From: Dallia pectoralis
Taxonomy: Eukaryota; Chordata; Actinopteri; Esociformes; Umbridae
DNA: 64,000 nt
Reading direction: 5' to 3'
NCBI GenBank assembly: GCA_029465975.1
Contig: CM055754.1
Coordinates: forward strand, 6,335,604 to 6,399,603
Positions within the stretch are counted from its first letter, which is position 1; each line of letters opens with the position of its first letter. The position numbers were made by a program, and so were the translations under genes. Below the pieces are notes generated by a model that worked only from the letters and a program-made list of their open reading frames with translations, ran no database searches and was not told the origin of the DNA. Of this stretch, positions 28,936-41,400 are shown in pieces.

Positions 28936-29011
28936 GGATTCCCCAGTCAGAGCTGTGTTTTTGGGGTCCCCTGCTGCTAATTTGAAGATTGAGATGAGAT
29001 GAGATGAGAAT
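28936..29011 (+). mobile_element. Very short LINE 3' end with 17-bp target duplication
   Basis: Only the last ~76 nt of the same LINE family as at 9981 and 22261, ending in (GATGA)n. AGGAATGGACTTTGCCG is duplicated exactly at 28919-28935 and 29012-29028. Confidence 0.85.
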
Positions 29012-29034
29012 AGGAATGGACTTTGCCGTGTGTG

Positions 29035-29764
29035 TTTGTGTGAACGTTCTGCGTGGACAGACACATCTTTCTTCTTGATTATTCCAGAACTATGAGAACC
29101 TCAGACATACAGCACTGACAAGACATTGTTTGATTATTAGTATAAACATACACTTAGGCTTCAACAAATTTAAAAAGGATGGATTTAAATTAATACATTT
29201 CTGGAATATTTCACATTTTCAAAGTTGGCTGCAGTTAGAAATATTTGAATGTTTCAATAACTTAACCTAAACATTAACAGAAAGAATAAGATCTTGATAT
29301 CAGCTGTGTGGATTGTTTAATGGATTTTTAAGGGCTGTTCAAGCTTTGTGTTCTGCTGAAGTGTGTAAAGCAGCTCTGTCCAAATTCGGGCCTGAGGTCT
29401 GCTGCACTGGTTTTATTTGTCTCTATGGGAGTGAACTAGTGTGTTAATGTTTATTGGTTGACCATAGTCCTCTAACCTGTATTCTGTATGTCTGTTATTC
29501 TCCAGTCTAGTCACTAAATATTTACCTTGATATGCTGTCTGCTTACTGACACAAGCAATACTCTTGCGAGTCCAGTGTTTCTTTTTACAGTCCACTCTTG
29601 CCATAGATTCTCTACAACCTTTTTATTTCTTCGATGATGCAGTAATTAACAGCCGTTCTGTAGTTGGTGTGTGTGTATGCTTTTGTGTTTGAGTGTGAGG
29701 ACTGTATAAATATCAAAAGGCTCAAACAGAAGTTTGGTTTTGCTACGGACCTGTGAATTAATAT
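29035..29764 (-). repeat. Inverted duplicate of DNA flanking the metap1 3' exons
   Basis: Its reverse complement is colinear with two blocks: 37545-38000 (downstream of metap1) and about 39683-39900 (metap1 intron 7). The metap1 exons 8-11, which lie between those blocks, have no counterpart here. Shared text includes gcaagagtattgcttgtgtcag, gtaaatatttagtgactagact and gattattccagaact.tgagaacctcag in short blocks with ~85-90% similarity by eye. Confidence 0.75.
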
Positions 29765-30136
29765 TGTCACAACCTGATGTGTCTCACCTGGCTTGTCACT
29801 GTCTCTACCCATTTCCACCAGGTGATGATGGTTCCCTGGGCTTTATATGTCAGCATTTCCTGTTACATGTTGCCAGATAATTTGTCTTGTACACTCGCAT
29901 ACCTACCTGTTGTTCCCTGTGACCTGTCTCTGCCTTATCGCCCTGTTGACCAGTTTCTGTCCCCTCAACTTCCAGTCTGCCTGTCCTGTTCTCCTGATCC
30001 TGCCCGACCCCTTGCCTGCCCTACGCCACTGAACCTGCCTGTCCCCGATCAAGATTCAGGCTGCTCCTCGGTACCCTCTCTCATCGGATCTGTACATGAA
30101 CTATTGCCTGTCCCTGACTACGGACTCGCCACGTTA
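29765..30136 (+). mobile_element. Probable solo LTR of a Ty3/gypsy-type element
   Basis: Starts TGTCACAACCTGATGTGTC exactly where homology to 37545 stops, and continues with C/T-rich text (cctgcctgtccccgat, ctgacccgac-like) typical of fish gypsy LTRs. No internal region on either side. The right end and target duplication are not clear. Confidence 0.5.
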
Positions 30137-30385
30137 AATACGAAATATCCTTTAAATACAATATATCACTTAAATACAATGTATCCTTTAAGGACAATAT
30201 AATCGTTAAAACGATATAACACTTAAATACAATGTATCCTTTAAAAACGATATATCCTTTAAAAACGATATATCCTTTAAAAACGATATATCCTTTAAAA
30301 ACGATATATCCTTTAAAAACGATATATCCTTTAAATACGATATATCACTTAAATACAATGTATCTTTTAAAAACGATATATTCAA
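30135..30385. repeat. 18-bp minisatellite upstream of second ADH
   Basis: About 13 units of ATATCCTTTAAAAACGAT with variants (taaatacaatgtatc). Follows directly on the LTR-like sequence and is absent upstream of the first ADH. Confidence 0.85.
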
Positions 30386-30857
30386 AGCAAGTTCTTTTGC
30401 ATCAAATGCATCATTTTATCACCCAAAAAACACCCTCAGTTTTAAAATCCTGTTTAGGCTTTTTCTCCTCTTTAGTGTCTCTTCCTGTTTCTAATCATTC
30501 TTTATTATTGTATTTTAACAAACATTTTTAATTCTCAAATCAATATGAAATTACACAAAACATTGCATTAAAAGTAGTTTATTGGTGACACATGTTGGTG
30601 TTTTGATGTCCTTTATTTGTACTAAACCCCAAAAAGTATTTTGAAGTGGTTGAAGAACCACTTCGGATGTTTTAGAGTAGGCCTACTAATGTTAGAAAAA
30701 TGTTTTTACACTTAAGATTGTAACACAAGATCTCAAGTGGGGTGTATTGCTTTCTTTCATGGTTTTATTATTTATATCATGGTGTTTTCAGTCAGTTAAT
30801 TTTACTTGGTAGCCTCACGATAGTGAAGTCCCACCCTTTCCACCAAGAATGCTGCAG

Positions 30858-30865
30858 TATATAAA
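30858..30865 (+). promoter_or_regulatory. TATA box of second ADH
   Basis: TATATAAA 76 nt before the start codon, in the same conserved block as in the first copy (tagcctcacgatag upstream, ctacagaaactctg downstream). The promoter therefore looks intact although the coding frame is broken. Confidence 0.7.
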
Positions 30866-31679
30866 TGTCGCTCAAACCATCCCATTTTCATTTCCTCTGT
30901 TCAACTCCCTACAGAAACTCTGTAAATAGGTAGTTAGAAGATGGCAACTGCAGGAAAAGTATGTATCTGATTTTCAATGTCTTTAGTCTTTATTGTTATG
31001 TATGTTTGCATGTATGTTTGTAGTTGTGTATGTAAATCTGATGCAATATATCATATTCTTTTATTTTGCATATTTGTACACATCTCCTGTGTAAAACTTG
31101 GCTTATACCAATCTATTGTTATTAACATTTGTGCATGTATGAAGGTGTACCAACAAAACATCCTTCGTGAATTTGTCTGTCAATCCTTTCTCTTAACTGA
31201 AATCTGATGCTCCACATCTCTGATTAAAAGTGTTTACATAAGATTGGTATAAAAACGACTGTGTACTTTTGATCGGTTTCAACAAGTGTCGGAATTGCAC
31301 AATAATTGGGATGGTTAAAAAAATTTAATAAGCGCTGCATGACAGCGAATAAATTACATTGTAAACAACTAAAACAAAATGAAGTATATTTAGTCTATAA
31401 TATATAGTTTGGATGAAATATTTGCTTCCAATATTTGGTTTTATGGAGTAAAAAGTAAATGTATTTGGTTGAATATGGTTGAATGTTTGAACGTTAATGT
31501 TGAGGATCATTGTATTGTGTAAAAAGGTTGTGTTGGATTCTTGCAGGTGATTAAATGCCAGGCTGCAGTGGCATGGGAACAAAACAAACCCCTTGTGATG
31601 GAGGAAATTGAGGTGGCTCCCCCACAAGCAAACGAGATACGCATCAAAGTGAGAGAGCACAATCACCTCAAGCACACAC

Positions 31680-33490
31680 ATGTTATGGGTCACACTAGTG
31701 GTATACTGGTATGGGTCACACTAGTGGTATAGTGGTATGGGTCACACTAGTGGTATAGTGGTATGGGTCACACTAGTGGTATAGTGGTATGGGTCACACT
31801 AGTGGTATAGTGGTATGGGTCACACTAGTGGTATAGTGGTATGGGTCACACTAGTGGTATAGTGGTATGGGTCACACTAGTGGTATAGTGGTATGGGTCA
31901 CACTGGTGATATAGTGGTATGGGTCACACTAGTGGTATAGAGGTATGGGTCACACTAGTGGTATAGTGGTATGGGTCACACTAGTGGTATAGTGGTATGG
32001 GTCACACTAGTGATATCGGTCACACTAGCGGTATAGTGGTATGGGTCAGACTAGTGGTATAGTGGTATGGGTCACACTAGTGGTATAATGGTATGGGTCA
32101 CACTAGTGGTATAGTGGTATGGGTCACACTAGTGGTATAGTGGTATGGGTCACACTAGTGGTATAGTGGTATGGGTCACACTAGTGGTATAGTGGTATGG
32201 GTCACACTAGTGGTATAGTGGTATGGGTCACACTAGTGGTATAGTGGTATGGGTCACACTAGTGGTATAGTGGTATGGGTCACACAAGTGGTATAGTGGT
32301 ATGGGTCACACTAGTGGTATATTGGTATGGGTCACACTAGTGGTATAGTGATATGGGTCACACTAGTGGTATAGTGGTATGGGTCACGCTAGTGGTATGG
32401 GTCACACTAGCGGTATAGTGGTATGGGTCACACTAGTGGTATAGTGGTATGGGTCACACTAGTGGTATAGTGGTATGGGTCACACTAGTGGTATAGTGGT
32501 ATGGGTCACACTAGTGGTATAGTGGTATGGGTCACACTAGTGATATAGTGGTATGGGTCACACTAGTGGTATAGTGGTATGGGTCACACTAGTGGTATAG
32601 TGGTATGGGTCACACTAGTGGTATAGTGGTATGGGTCACACTAGTGGTATAGTGGTATGGGTCACACTAGTGGTATAGTGGTATGGGTCACACTAGTGGT
32701 ATAGTGGTATGGGTCACACTAGTGATATAGTGGTATGGGTCACACTAGTGGTATAGTGGTATGGGTCACACTAGTGGTATAGTGGTATGGGTCACACTAG
32801 TGGTATAGTGGTATGGGTCACACTAGTGGTATAGTGGTATGGGTCACACAAGTGGTATAGTGGTATGGGTCACACTAGTGGTATATTGGTATGGGTCACA
32901 CTAGTGGTATAGTGATATGGGTCACACTAGTGGTATAGTGGTATGGGTCACGCTAGTGGTATGGGTCACACTAGCGGTATAGTGGTATGGGTCACACTAG
33001 TGGTATAGTGGTATGGGTCACACTAGTGGTATAGTGGTATGGGTCACACTAGTGGTATAGTGGTATGGGTCACACTAGTGGTATAGTGGTATGGGTCACA
33101 CTAGTGATATAGTGGTATGGGTCACACTAGTGGTATAGTGGTATGGGTCACACTAGTGGTATAGTGGTATGGGTCACACTAGTGGTATAGTGGTATGGGT
33201 CACACTAGTGGTATAGTGGTATGGGTCACACAAGTGGTATAGTGGTATGGGTCACACTAGTGGTATAGTGGTATGGGTCACACTAGTGGTATAGTGATAT
33301 GGGTCACACTAGTGGTATAGTGGTATGGGTCACGCTAGTATAGTGGTATGGGTCACACTAGTGATATGGGTCACTATAGGGTATGTGTCAACTTGGTATA
33401 AAGACTAGTGGTATAGTGGTATGGGTCACACTAGTGGTATAGTGATAACACTAGTGGTATAGTGATATGGGTCACTATAGTGGTATACAC
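31680..33490. repeat. 26-bp minisatellite in ADH intron 2 (second copy), with higher-order structure
   Basis: About 68-70 units of the same 26-bp motif as in the first copy. Marker variants recur together: cacacaagtgg at 32281, 32845 and 33227, and cacgctagt at 32385, 32949 and 33331. The spacing is 564 bp for the first pair and 382 bp for the second, so multi-unit blocks were duplicated. Confidence 0.95.
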
Positions 33491-34344
33491 TTGGAGCCCT
33501 ATATAATTTCCCGATTTATTGGTAAACAAACTTAAACATAAAGATACAGGAACCTTCACATACTTCTTAAAATGCATTCTTCTTTGTCTCTGTTCCGTTG
33601 CAGGTGGTCGCTACAGGTGTGTGTCACAGTGACCTGTACCACCTGTTTGAGGGGAAACAGAAGGCTGGATTCCCTTGTGTCCTGGGTCATGAGGGGGCTG
33701 GAATCGTGGAGAGTGTGGGTTCTGGCGTGACCAATTTTAAACCAGGTCAGAAATAATGCTGGTACTCCTGCTTTCCATGTTAGACAAATATTAAACGGAA
33801 AATAAATGATAGATGTGTACTTCTGTTAGGTGACAAAGTCATCCCTCTGTTCGTCTCCCAATGTGGCCAGTGCCGGTTCTGCAAGAGCCCAAAGACCAAT
33901 CAGTGTGAGAAGGGCTGGTGAGGTCTTATTAATAGCCAAGAAACATTTAAAACATCTATCTTAATTAGACTATAACTGTTTTTTAGTATTCTTGCTCTGA
34001 ACACAAGCCAATCCCCTCCAGGGCCAGTGAAAGGTTCACTGCAATGTCATCGTCAGACACCAGGTTGACATGTAAGGGGAAGAAGATATTTCAGTTTGGG
34101 GACTAGCACGTTCTCCGAGTATACCGTGGTGAATGAGATCGCCGTGGCCAAAATCCACCCCTCAGCCCCCCTCAACAAAGTCTGTCTCCTTGGCTGTGGT
34201 GTTGCCACTGGATATGGAGCAGCCATTAACACCGCCAAGGTGTGTTATTTATACATTGAAGTGTCAGAGAAATATAGTACCATGCAAAAGTAATAAGTTG
34301 AACCAAGTCATTTATTTGGAGTAAAGTTTACTATCAAGGTTAAG

Positions 34345-34545
34345 CAACATAATGCCCTATAGCCTCCAATTCTTATGATCTCAATATGAGGGATGTGCAG
34401 TTCCAACAAATCTGATCCACAGCCGTTCCACCTCTCAACTTACAGCACTTGGTGCCACAGATACCAGAGGACACATTCAGATGTTATGTAGAGTCCAACA
34501 GCCTATAAAGAAGATGACATATTGATTTGGCTCATCAGTGCATTT
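34345..34545 (+). mobile_element. Tc1-like 3' end remnant in ADH intron 5 (second copy)
   Basis: Decayed partner of 25530-25775 with several deletions (shared text: gcctccaattct, gtgccacagatacca, tattgatttggctcatcagtg). Confidence 0.65.
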
Positions 34546-35688
34546 TTTTGTTTTACAAATTAACACTGCTACCCAAATAAATTACTTTAGTCGAGTCTTT
34601 TGCACAGTGCTGTAACTATGGTAGTTTTTTGAGTTTACTGTACATTTAAGTCTTCATAAAACAAATCCTCTGCAGGTGGAGCCAGGATCTACATGTGCCG
34701 TGTTTGGCCTAGGGGCTGTGGGGTTGGCAGCGGTCATGGGTTGTAAAAACGCAGGTGCCAAAAGGATCATCGCCGTGGATATTAATCCGGCCAAATATGA
34801 AAAAGCAAAGGTCTTCGGTGCTACAGAGTTTGTCAACCCCAAAGACCACGACAAACCAATTAGTCAAGTGCTGCATGAGATGACCGATGGAGGAGTGGAC
34901 TTTTCCTTGGAGTGTGTTGGGAATGTGGCCGTAATGGTGGGTTTATATATTATATAGCTTAATTTAGCTGTGCTTTTGTGCGTGTGAGAACGTGTATCCA
35001 TCTTTTCCTCTCCATCTCTAGAGGAGCGCCTTGGAGTCTTGTGTTAAGGGATGGGGCGTAAGCGTGCTGGTTGGATGGACCGATTTGGACGACTTCTCTG
35101 CCAGACCCATTCAGCTCATTTCTGGCCGCACATGGAAAGGATCTCTGTTTGGAGGTCTGCGGTGCCACAAAAAATTTCTTAGGTCTAACTCAAATATAGT
35201 ATATGGGTTTATTTATATATTGGTTTCTCTGTTTTATTCAGGTTTTAAGAGTAAAGACTCTGTACCCCAGCTGGTAAATGACTATTTACAGAAGAAAGTG
35301 AAGCTGGATGAGTTTATTACCCACAACATGACCCTGGCCCAGGTTAACAGTGCCATTGACCTCATGAAGACTGGAGGCTGGTAATTTTCACATCAATAAC
35401 TGTTCGTGTTGTCAGATGTTGAATTTCAAATGAATCATTGTTTTCTTGAACATTCCCTGTTTTTCAGTATCCGGACTATACTGAGCGTGTCACCAGAGTA
35501 AGGAGGGTCAACAGAAGACAGACATTTCTTTATGAAAGATGCTGTAGGATTGCAGAATACTGTTGTCATAGCAATTATTCATACGAGTTATGAAAATATA
35601 TTTGTAAATGCTTGTTAGCCAAATATGTCTTTTAATCAATCAAGTTTGCATGCAAATTGATCTGGTCATCCAATAATTTCTCAGTTTC

Positions 35689-35694
35689 AAATAA
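35689..35694 (+). terminator. Candidate poly(A) signal of second ADH
   Basis: AATAAA 188 nt after the stop codon, in the 3' flank shared with the first copy. Confidence 0.55.
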
Positions 35695-37544
35695 AATCAG
35701 TCCCTACTACTTAGTCGTTTCTCAGTCATTGTTACGAAGTAAACAAAGTAAATGTGTGCAAAAATAAGAAACAATTGTATCATACTGCCTGTCCTCTATT
35801 CAGAATTCATTTTTACAATGAATCATGGTTCAAACACAGATGCTTCTAGGTTACTTTGTTCCATTTATCCAGAGCGACAAACAGATATGCATGCATAGGC
35901 CTAAATTTTCAAATTGGTTAGCGGGACAATCACTTGATTCAATAGCAGCACATACTTGGGTGAATTAGTTAAGTCAGTGGTAAAACGACATATGAACTGA
36001 AACCATTAGTTGTAGGTGGGTTAGAGATCATTCAAATAATCTTTACAAATGTAGGGGCTTTGGAGATTTTTGGAAGATGAGTTAATCTCTATCGACAGAA
36101 GGAGGATTGCTCAACTGGTATGAGATGTGGCCCTTTACGGGTGGGAACAAGGGACTAGCAGTGACAGAGCAAAGAACTCATACCCAATAAAGCTGTAATC
36201 ACAGAAAACAAAATTGTTATCAACAATGAGAACATAGGATGCAGCTTGTGCCATAGGATAAATATAGAATAGTGACACATTTAATAACATTATAAAATGT
36301 AGTTGGTAAAGTATGGAAGCAAATGGTAAGGAATTGGTGTCCTTGTTGAGAATATTTAATGTATAAAACAAAATTCCAATAGCCAGGGGTTGAATACTTT
36401 AGCAAGATGTTGCATATCAACCACAAAAGTAGATTTTCATTTAATTGTTTGTGAACAAACCTTAAAACGAATATTTAAAGAAAAAATGTTTCGATTTAAA
36501 AAAGCAACTCAAAGGGAACCATTTCATTACTATAATTTAACTTGACTTTTATTTTTTTAAATACAGGTCAATGAGAAATGGTGTCAGTGGTCAATAGGGC
36601 AAATGTCTGGGAAAAATGTATTCTGTGACAGCACCACAAACCAGAACAGCAACATCATTAGGATGAAGACACTGCCAGAGACAACACGGTGTCCAAATAA
36701 ATTAACAGGGAAGCGGAGCAGAAACCCATTACAAGCTGGGACTGAACCAAGTTAGAAGAGCTTTTGAAGTTACATAAGTCGTTTTCAATTCTCACCAAGC
36801 ACTTTTGAATTGACAGCTGTCACTGTCTGGAATGGTGCCATGCTTCCTCAATCTTCTGGCACAATTGGCATCAATGCATGATCGCTCAACCCCTAGAGCA
36901 GGTTGTGTCTCTGATACAGTATCAGCGCTCACATATGAATGTAAATGGGGCCACTTTACTTCTTACTCTTCTGTTTTCCATTGCATCCTGTAGAAAAATA
37001 TCTGAGTTTATAAAAATCTAAAAGTTAACATGCATGCGTGTGACCATGTGCTTGTATGAAATAAGAGGGCCCTTCTCCACCCATCTGCTATGAAGCAAAT
37101 GTCAAATATACAAATATACCCAAAATCCATGGTGGATGCGGGCCCAACTCGGAAGGAAAGAGCAGCAATTGATCATTAAGTCATTGATGAAATTAGATTT
37201 ACCTTACATTGCAGCTCTACAATGAATGGTGGAAACTAGATGATTACATTTGTGTTGCAAGATAACAGAAAGGTTGTGGCTATAGTGACATATATCAATG
37301 GTTCGAGTTACAATGCCCACAATGAACCAGTATCACTGACTTCACCATAGTAAAACCTGTGAAAATAAATAGCTGATATCGGGATGCTGTTTATCGGGAT
37401 AAAATGTGCTGAATATCAGATTGAACTTGAAATGCACATTATGGGAAATGACTAGAACACAAAATACCAAACTTTAGCTCATGTCACACAATCAGAACTT
37501 CAATAATTATGGGTATAACTTTTTTAATAATACAGTATTCTGGA

Positions 37545-38000
37545 ATATTATATTAATTCACAGGACCGTAACAAACCCAAACTTCTGTTTGAGCCTTTTG
37601 ATATGTATACAGTCCTCACACTCAAACACAAAAGCATACACACACACCAACTACAGAACGGCTGTTTATTACTCCATCATCGAAGAAATAAAAAGGTTGT
37701 AGAGAATCTATGGAAAGAGTGGACTGTAAAAAGAAACACTGGAGACGCAAGAGTATTGCTTGTGTCAGTAAGCAGACAGCATATCAAGGTAAATATTTAG
37801 TGACTAGACTGGAGAATAACAGACATGCTGTTAAAACAGAAACCAGCGTGTTCATTTATAATTCACACAGATTAAGGCTCAACACCAAGTCTATTGCAAT
37901 GCAGGCCCCAGGGTCCAGTAAGAGGACCAATACACATTAACAAACTAGTTCACTCCCATAGAGACAAATAAAACCAGTGTAGCAGGCCTCAGGCCCGAAT
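37545..38000 (+). repeat. Inverted partner of the block at 29370-29764
   Basis: Reverse-complement match including gaagaaataaaaaggttgta, gtcagtaagcagacagcata and ccagtgtagcaggcctcagg. Both copies keep a similar open frame (VDCKKKHW.RKSIACVSKQTAYQGK), which most likely reflects recent duplication, not coding. Confidence 0.8.
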
Positions 38001-38466
38001 TTCACTGAACACAGAGCTTAATATCTATATCCTGGCCACTTCTGGCAGGTCTATAGGAGCCCAGATGTTTTGTTGTCAACCAGGCAACGCTTTAACGTGG
38101 CAAATGTTTACGGAGTCAAACTGTAGCAGGACCTTTTCCACACCTCTACAGTCAAACAACAGCACAATACCAGACTTGACACATGTCATCATCTCTTTTT
38201 CCCCCCGTCCTTTTCATCATATCCTTGAGATTCTTTTTCATAAACAGCCCTGATAAAACAATAGCTGACACCAGATCTATTCTTTCTGTTACGTTTGAAG
38301 AACGACACAAAATACATCTCAACACCGAGATCCAGGCCGCTGCTGGCCGCTGCCTCATTGGGTGGTTCCTCAGGTTTTTAGAGGCGTTTGTGTGTGAAAC
38401 AATGACAGGGCCAAAGAGAGAGCGCATCCTTTAAATACAGTCAATTCATGTCCGTACCCACTCAGT

Positions 38467-41400
38467 TTAGATTTGGTTGAGGAAGTGGGGACGTCCATTG
38501 TCGTCCAGCCGGCGTGTCAAAATGTCACAGCCAGTCTCGGTCACAAGCAGGGTGTGCTCAAACTGGGCAGAACGCTTCCCGTCTTTAGTCACAGCTGTCC
38601 AGCCGTCTGGCCACGTCTCATCCTGCCAACCACCTATGCAGAATACAAATAAATAAAACACAGGTAGTCATACACATGACAATCAGCACCCATTCCACAC
38701 ATGCCATTTGCACACAAAAGCACAGGCAAAATCTCATCATTACCTTCACAAATCATGGGTTCGATGGTGAATACATGACCAGCCTTCATCACACCAACCG
38801 CTTTGTTTTCTGCAAAGATATAATTAAACACCTAATGAAATCCCTTCCCAAGTCCCCTTTGGGTAAAATATAAGGTAGGCTATTGTATTGAGGGAATTGG
38901 TGTGAGAAGAGAGAGCGATACTCACTGGCATAGTGTGGCACATTAGGGGCAGTGTGGAACAGCTTGTGAATGCCATGGCCACAGTAGCTACGCACCACAG
39001 AGAAGCCATTTGCCTGGGCATGTTTCTGGATGATGTTACCAAGCTCCCTGTAGCGGATACCGGGCTTCACTAGAGGGGAAAAGGGACATCCAGTTAAATA
39101 CTGTTGAAGAAATCACATGCGCCGTTATGAACGTCTGACATCAAGTAAGAGATCCTACCAGAGTCAATGGCTTGCATAAGGCATTCAAAGGTTGTCTGGA
39201 CAAGCTTTTTGGCCCCTTCATCAGTTTCTCCAACAAAGAATGTCTCATTGAGGTCACCATGGTATCCATTGTGGTAAACAGTAATATCAACTGCAGGGAG
39301 AAGAGTGGCAAGAAAAACAATAATAAGCAAAAGTACACAATTCCATAAACAGTTCCGAATTCACATTGTCAAACAGATATATTCATGATGATTCCTTATA
39401 ATATTTTTCTGCCCACAGGCAATTATTCGGGTAGGTTGCTATTTAACGGTATGTGTGAGGAATATACACCAATGTTCTGTACATCAACTTGGAATAATGG
39501 ACAACACATTGGTGCGAAAGGAGCGGCAATACATTATAGATGCTTCCAGAAAATTAGGTTATTGGCTTTGTGGCCCAGATTCCTCTGCTTGTTATTCCCA
39601 GCATGTTGAAACTGGTGACATTTGGGAATTTTCTGAAAGGAATGTCGCTCTAACTTCCATACATGTTGACCATTTAAACATGTTAAGTTATTGGTAACTG
39701 CAGCCAATATTTGTACCTGCAGCCAACTTGGAAACATGTGAAATATCCAAAAATGTATTAATTTAAATCAACCCCTTTTTACCAGGAAGTCTACGCGTAT
39801 GTATATAATAATAATCAAACAATGTCTTATTAAAGCGGTATGTCTGAGGTTCTCAAAGTTCTGGAATAATCAAAGAGCAAGATGTGTCTTTCCACACAGA
39901 ACATTGTCATTTAATAGCAACATTTTGTCAGGAACAAAAACATGGAATTTGCCATTCTGAAGGGGCTGTACTTTCCATTACACCCGTAACATTCTCAACA
40001 ACGACTTTAGATGACATTATATGGAGGACTTGCTGTTCACTTGCACAGTCAACACACATTAATAGCGACGAAGAGACTGAAATAAAGCAGCTTTCTGACA
40101 CAGTTGAGAAGGCCCCACAGAAGCCTACCGTTGAGGATATCTCCATCCACCAGAGCTCGTCTGTCTGGTATGCCGTGGCAGATCACCTCGTTGACTGATG
40201 TGCAGCAGGACTTAGGGAAGTTGTAGTAGTTGAGCGGGGAGGGATAACAGTTCCGGGCTGTGCAGGCCTAAAGGAAGAAACGAATTACACATCACCTGCT
40301 AAGACTTAAGACAGTAAGAAAGGAATAAGAAAAAGACTTCGAGATTAAATGTATATAAGAGCGTGAAAAAAAGGAGTGTCTTTACCAGGTGCACAGCATG
40401 GTCAATCTCTTCAGTGGTCATCCCAGGTTTTACCATGAGGGCGGCGATATCAAGCACCTCACGGGCAAGCTACAAAAAAACACATAAGCAGGTTAACTTT
40501 TTTTTTATTACTTAATGATAATAATTGCAAACGCAAAATAAAAAGGTTACAGATCATTTGAATTATTTACCTTACACACAACTCTCATTCCTTCAATGTC
40601 ATCGGCAGAAAGGATCTTGATCTGTGAAGTACCCTTCAATGACTGCTCAGACTCAGACATACCTTCAAAAAAACAAGAATGTGCATATTGTTTTTGTTTA
40701 ATTATAGATATTCCATCATTACATTACAGACCCCCCCCCGATAAGCCTTCCATCAAACACAGTCAAAGAAAATCACTCACTTCAGTCAACTTCCACTTAA
40801 AACTGATCAACTTACAGTGACACAGAGCATACAGGAAATACTGTATAAAAAGCACACAACAGTAAATAGTATTTCTTCCACAGTCGATCTTATGTTCTAA
40901 TTCTAGGCTATAGTGTCTCTTGCTTAACAACAAAACCTCACAATAATAAATTCACAACATTAAAAACATCCCCACCAAACGAGTGTAATTAATAATAAAA
41001 AAATACAGCCACTACATCACCATCCGTTTGGAGATTAATACTATCAAACAGAAAAACTGCAGGAGACATACAGGAATTCCGTTCCAAATCTACGACTTGT
41101 CGACTTTTGTATGATGAGAGCATTTTCTCAAATTTGAAGCATCAAAAGCAACATCTATTGTTAATGTATGCCACGGTACAACCAGTAAGGAAATGACAAA
41201 TTCTAACACGTCTTGTATAAAATGCATTTCAAAATATTTTGATCTGTAGCTCTAACCAAGCTAAGACTAAAGTACTTCAGGTCACACAGACCTAGCATTT
41301 TCAAAATTCACACCCTCCACAAATCGTCGCTGAAGACCATACCTGCGTTGGAATACAAACATAATGCACTCAAATCACTAAAAGGCTGTTAAATGTTTGG

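Larger units (their letters stand above)
30941..35501 (+). pseudogene. Second alcohol dehydrogenase copy, frameshifted in exon 5
   Basis: Nine exons matching the first ADH: 30941-30958, 31547-31648, 33604-33745, 33830-33917, 34022-34239, 34676-34936, 35022-35154, 35242-35380, 35468-35501. All have the same lengths except exon 5, which is 218 instead of 220 nt. The 2-nt loss is at about 34095-34100 (cagtttgggg versus cagttcatggg) and puts TAG at 34104-34106 in frame, ending the product near residue 144, before the third catalytic-zinc Cys and the NAD fold. Everything else is intact, including splice sites, TATA box and poly(A) signal, so it is either a very young pseudogene, a segregating null allele, or an assembly error at a T/G run. 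Active-site residue 48 is Ser (CHSD) rather than Thr. Exon 6 to 9 sequence is almost identical to the first copy. Confidence 0.85.
35502..38466. other. Convergent intergenic region, second ADH / metap1
   Basis: 35630 to ~35960 is paralogous to 27760-28070 after the first ADH and marks the right edge of the tandem duplication. 36000-37540 shows nothing I recognise. 37545-38000 is the inverted partner of 29370-29764. 38000-38466 is probably metap1 3' UTR. Confidence 0.55.

Noticed and set aside
29413..37940. Similar ~60-residue frames at 29413-29604 (-) and 37710-37940 (+) as a small conserved gene
   Set aside because: Similarity is equally strong outside the frames, so it reflects an inverted DNA duplication; neither has a domain or splice context.
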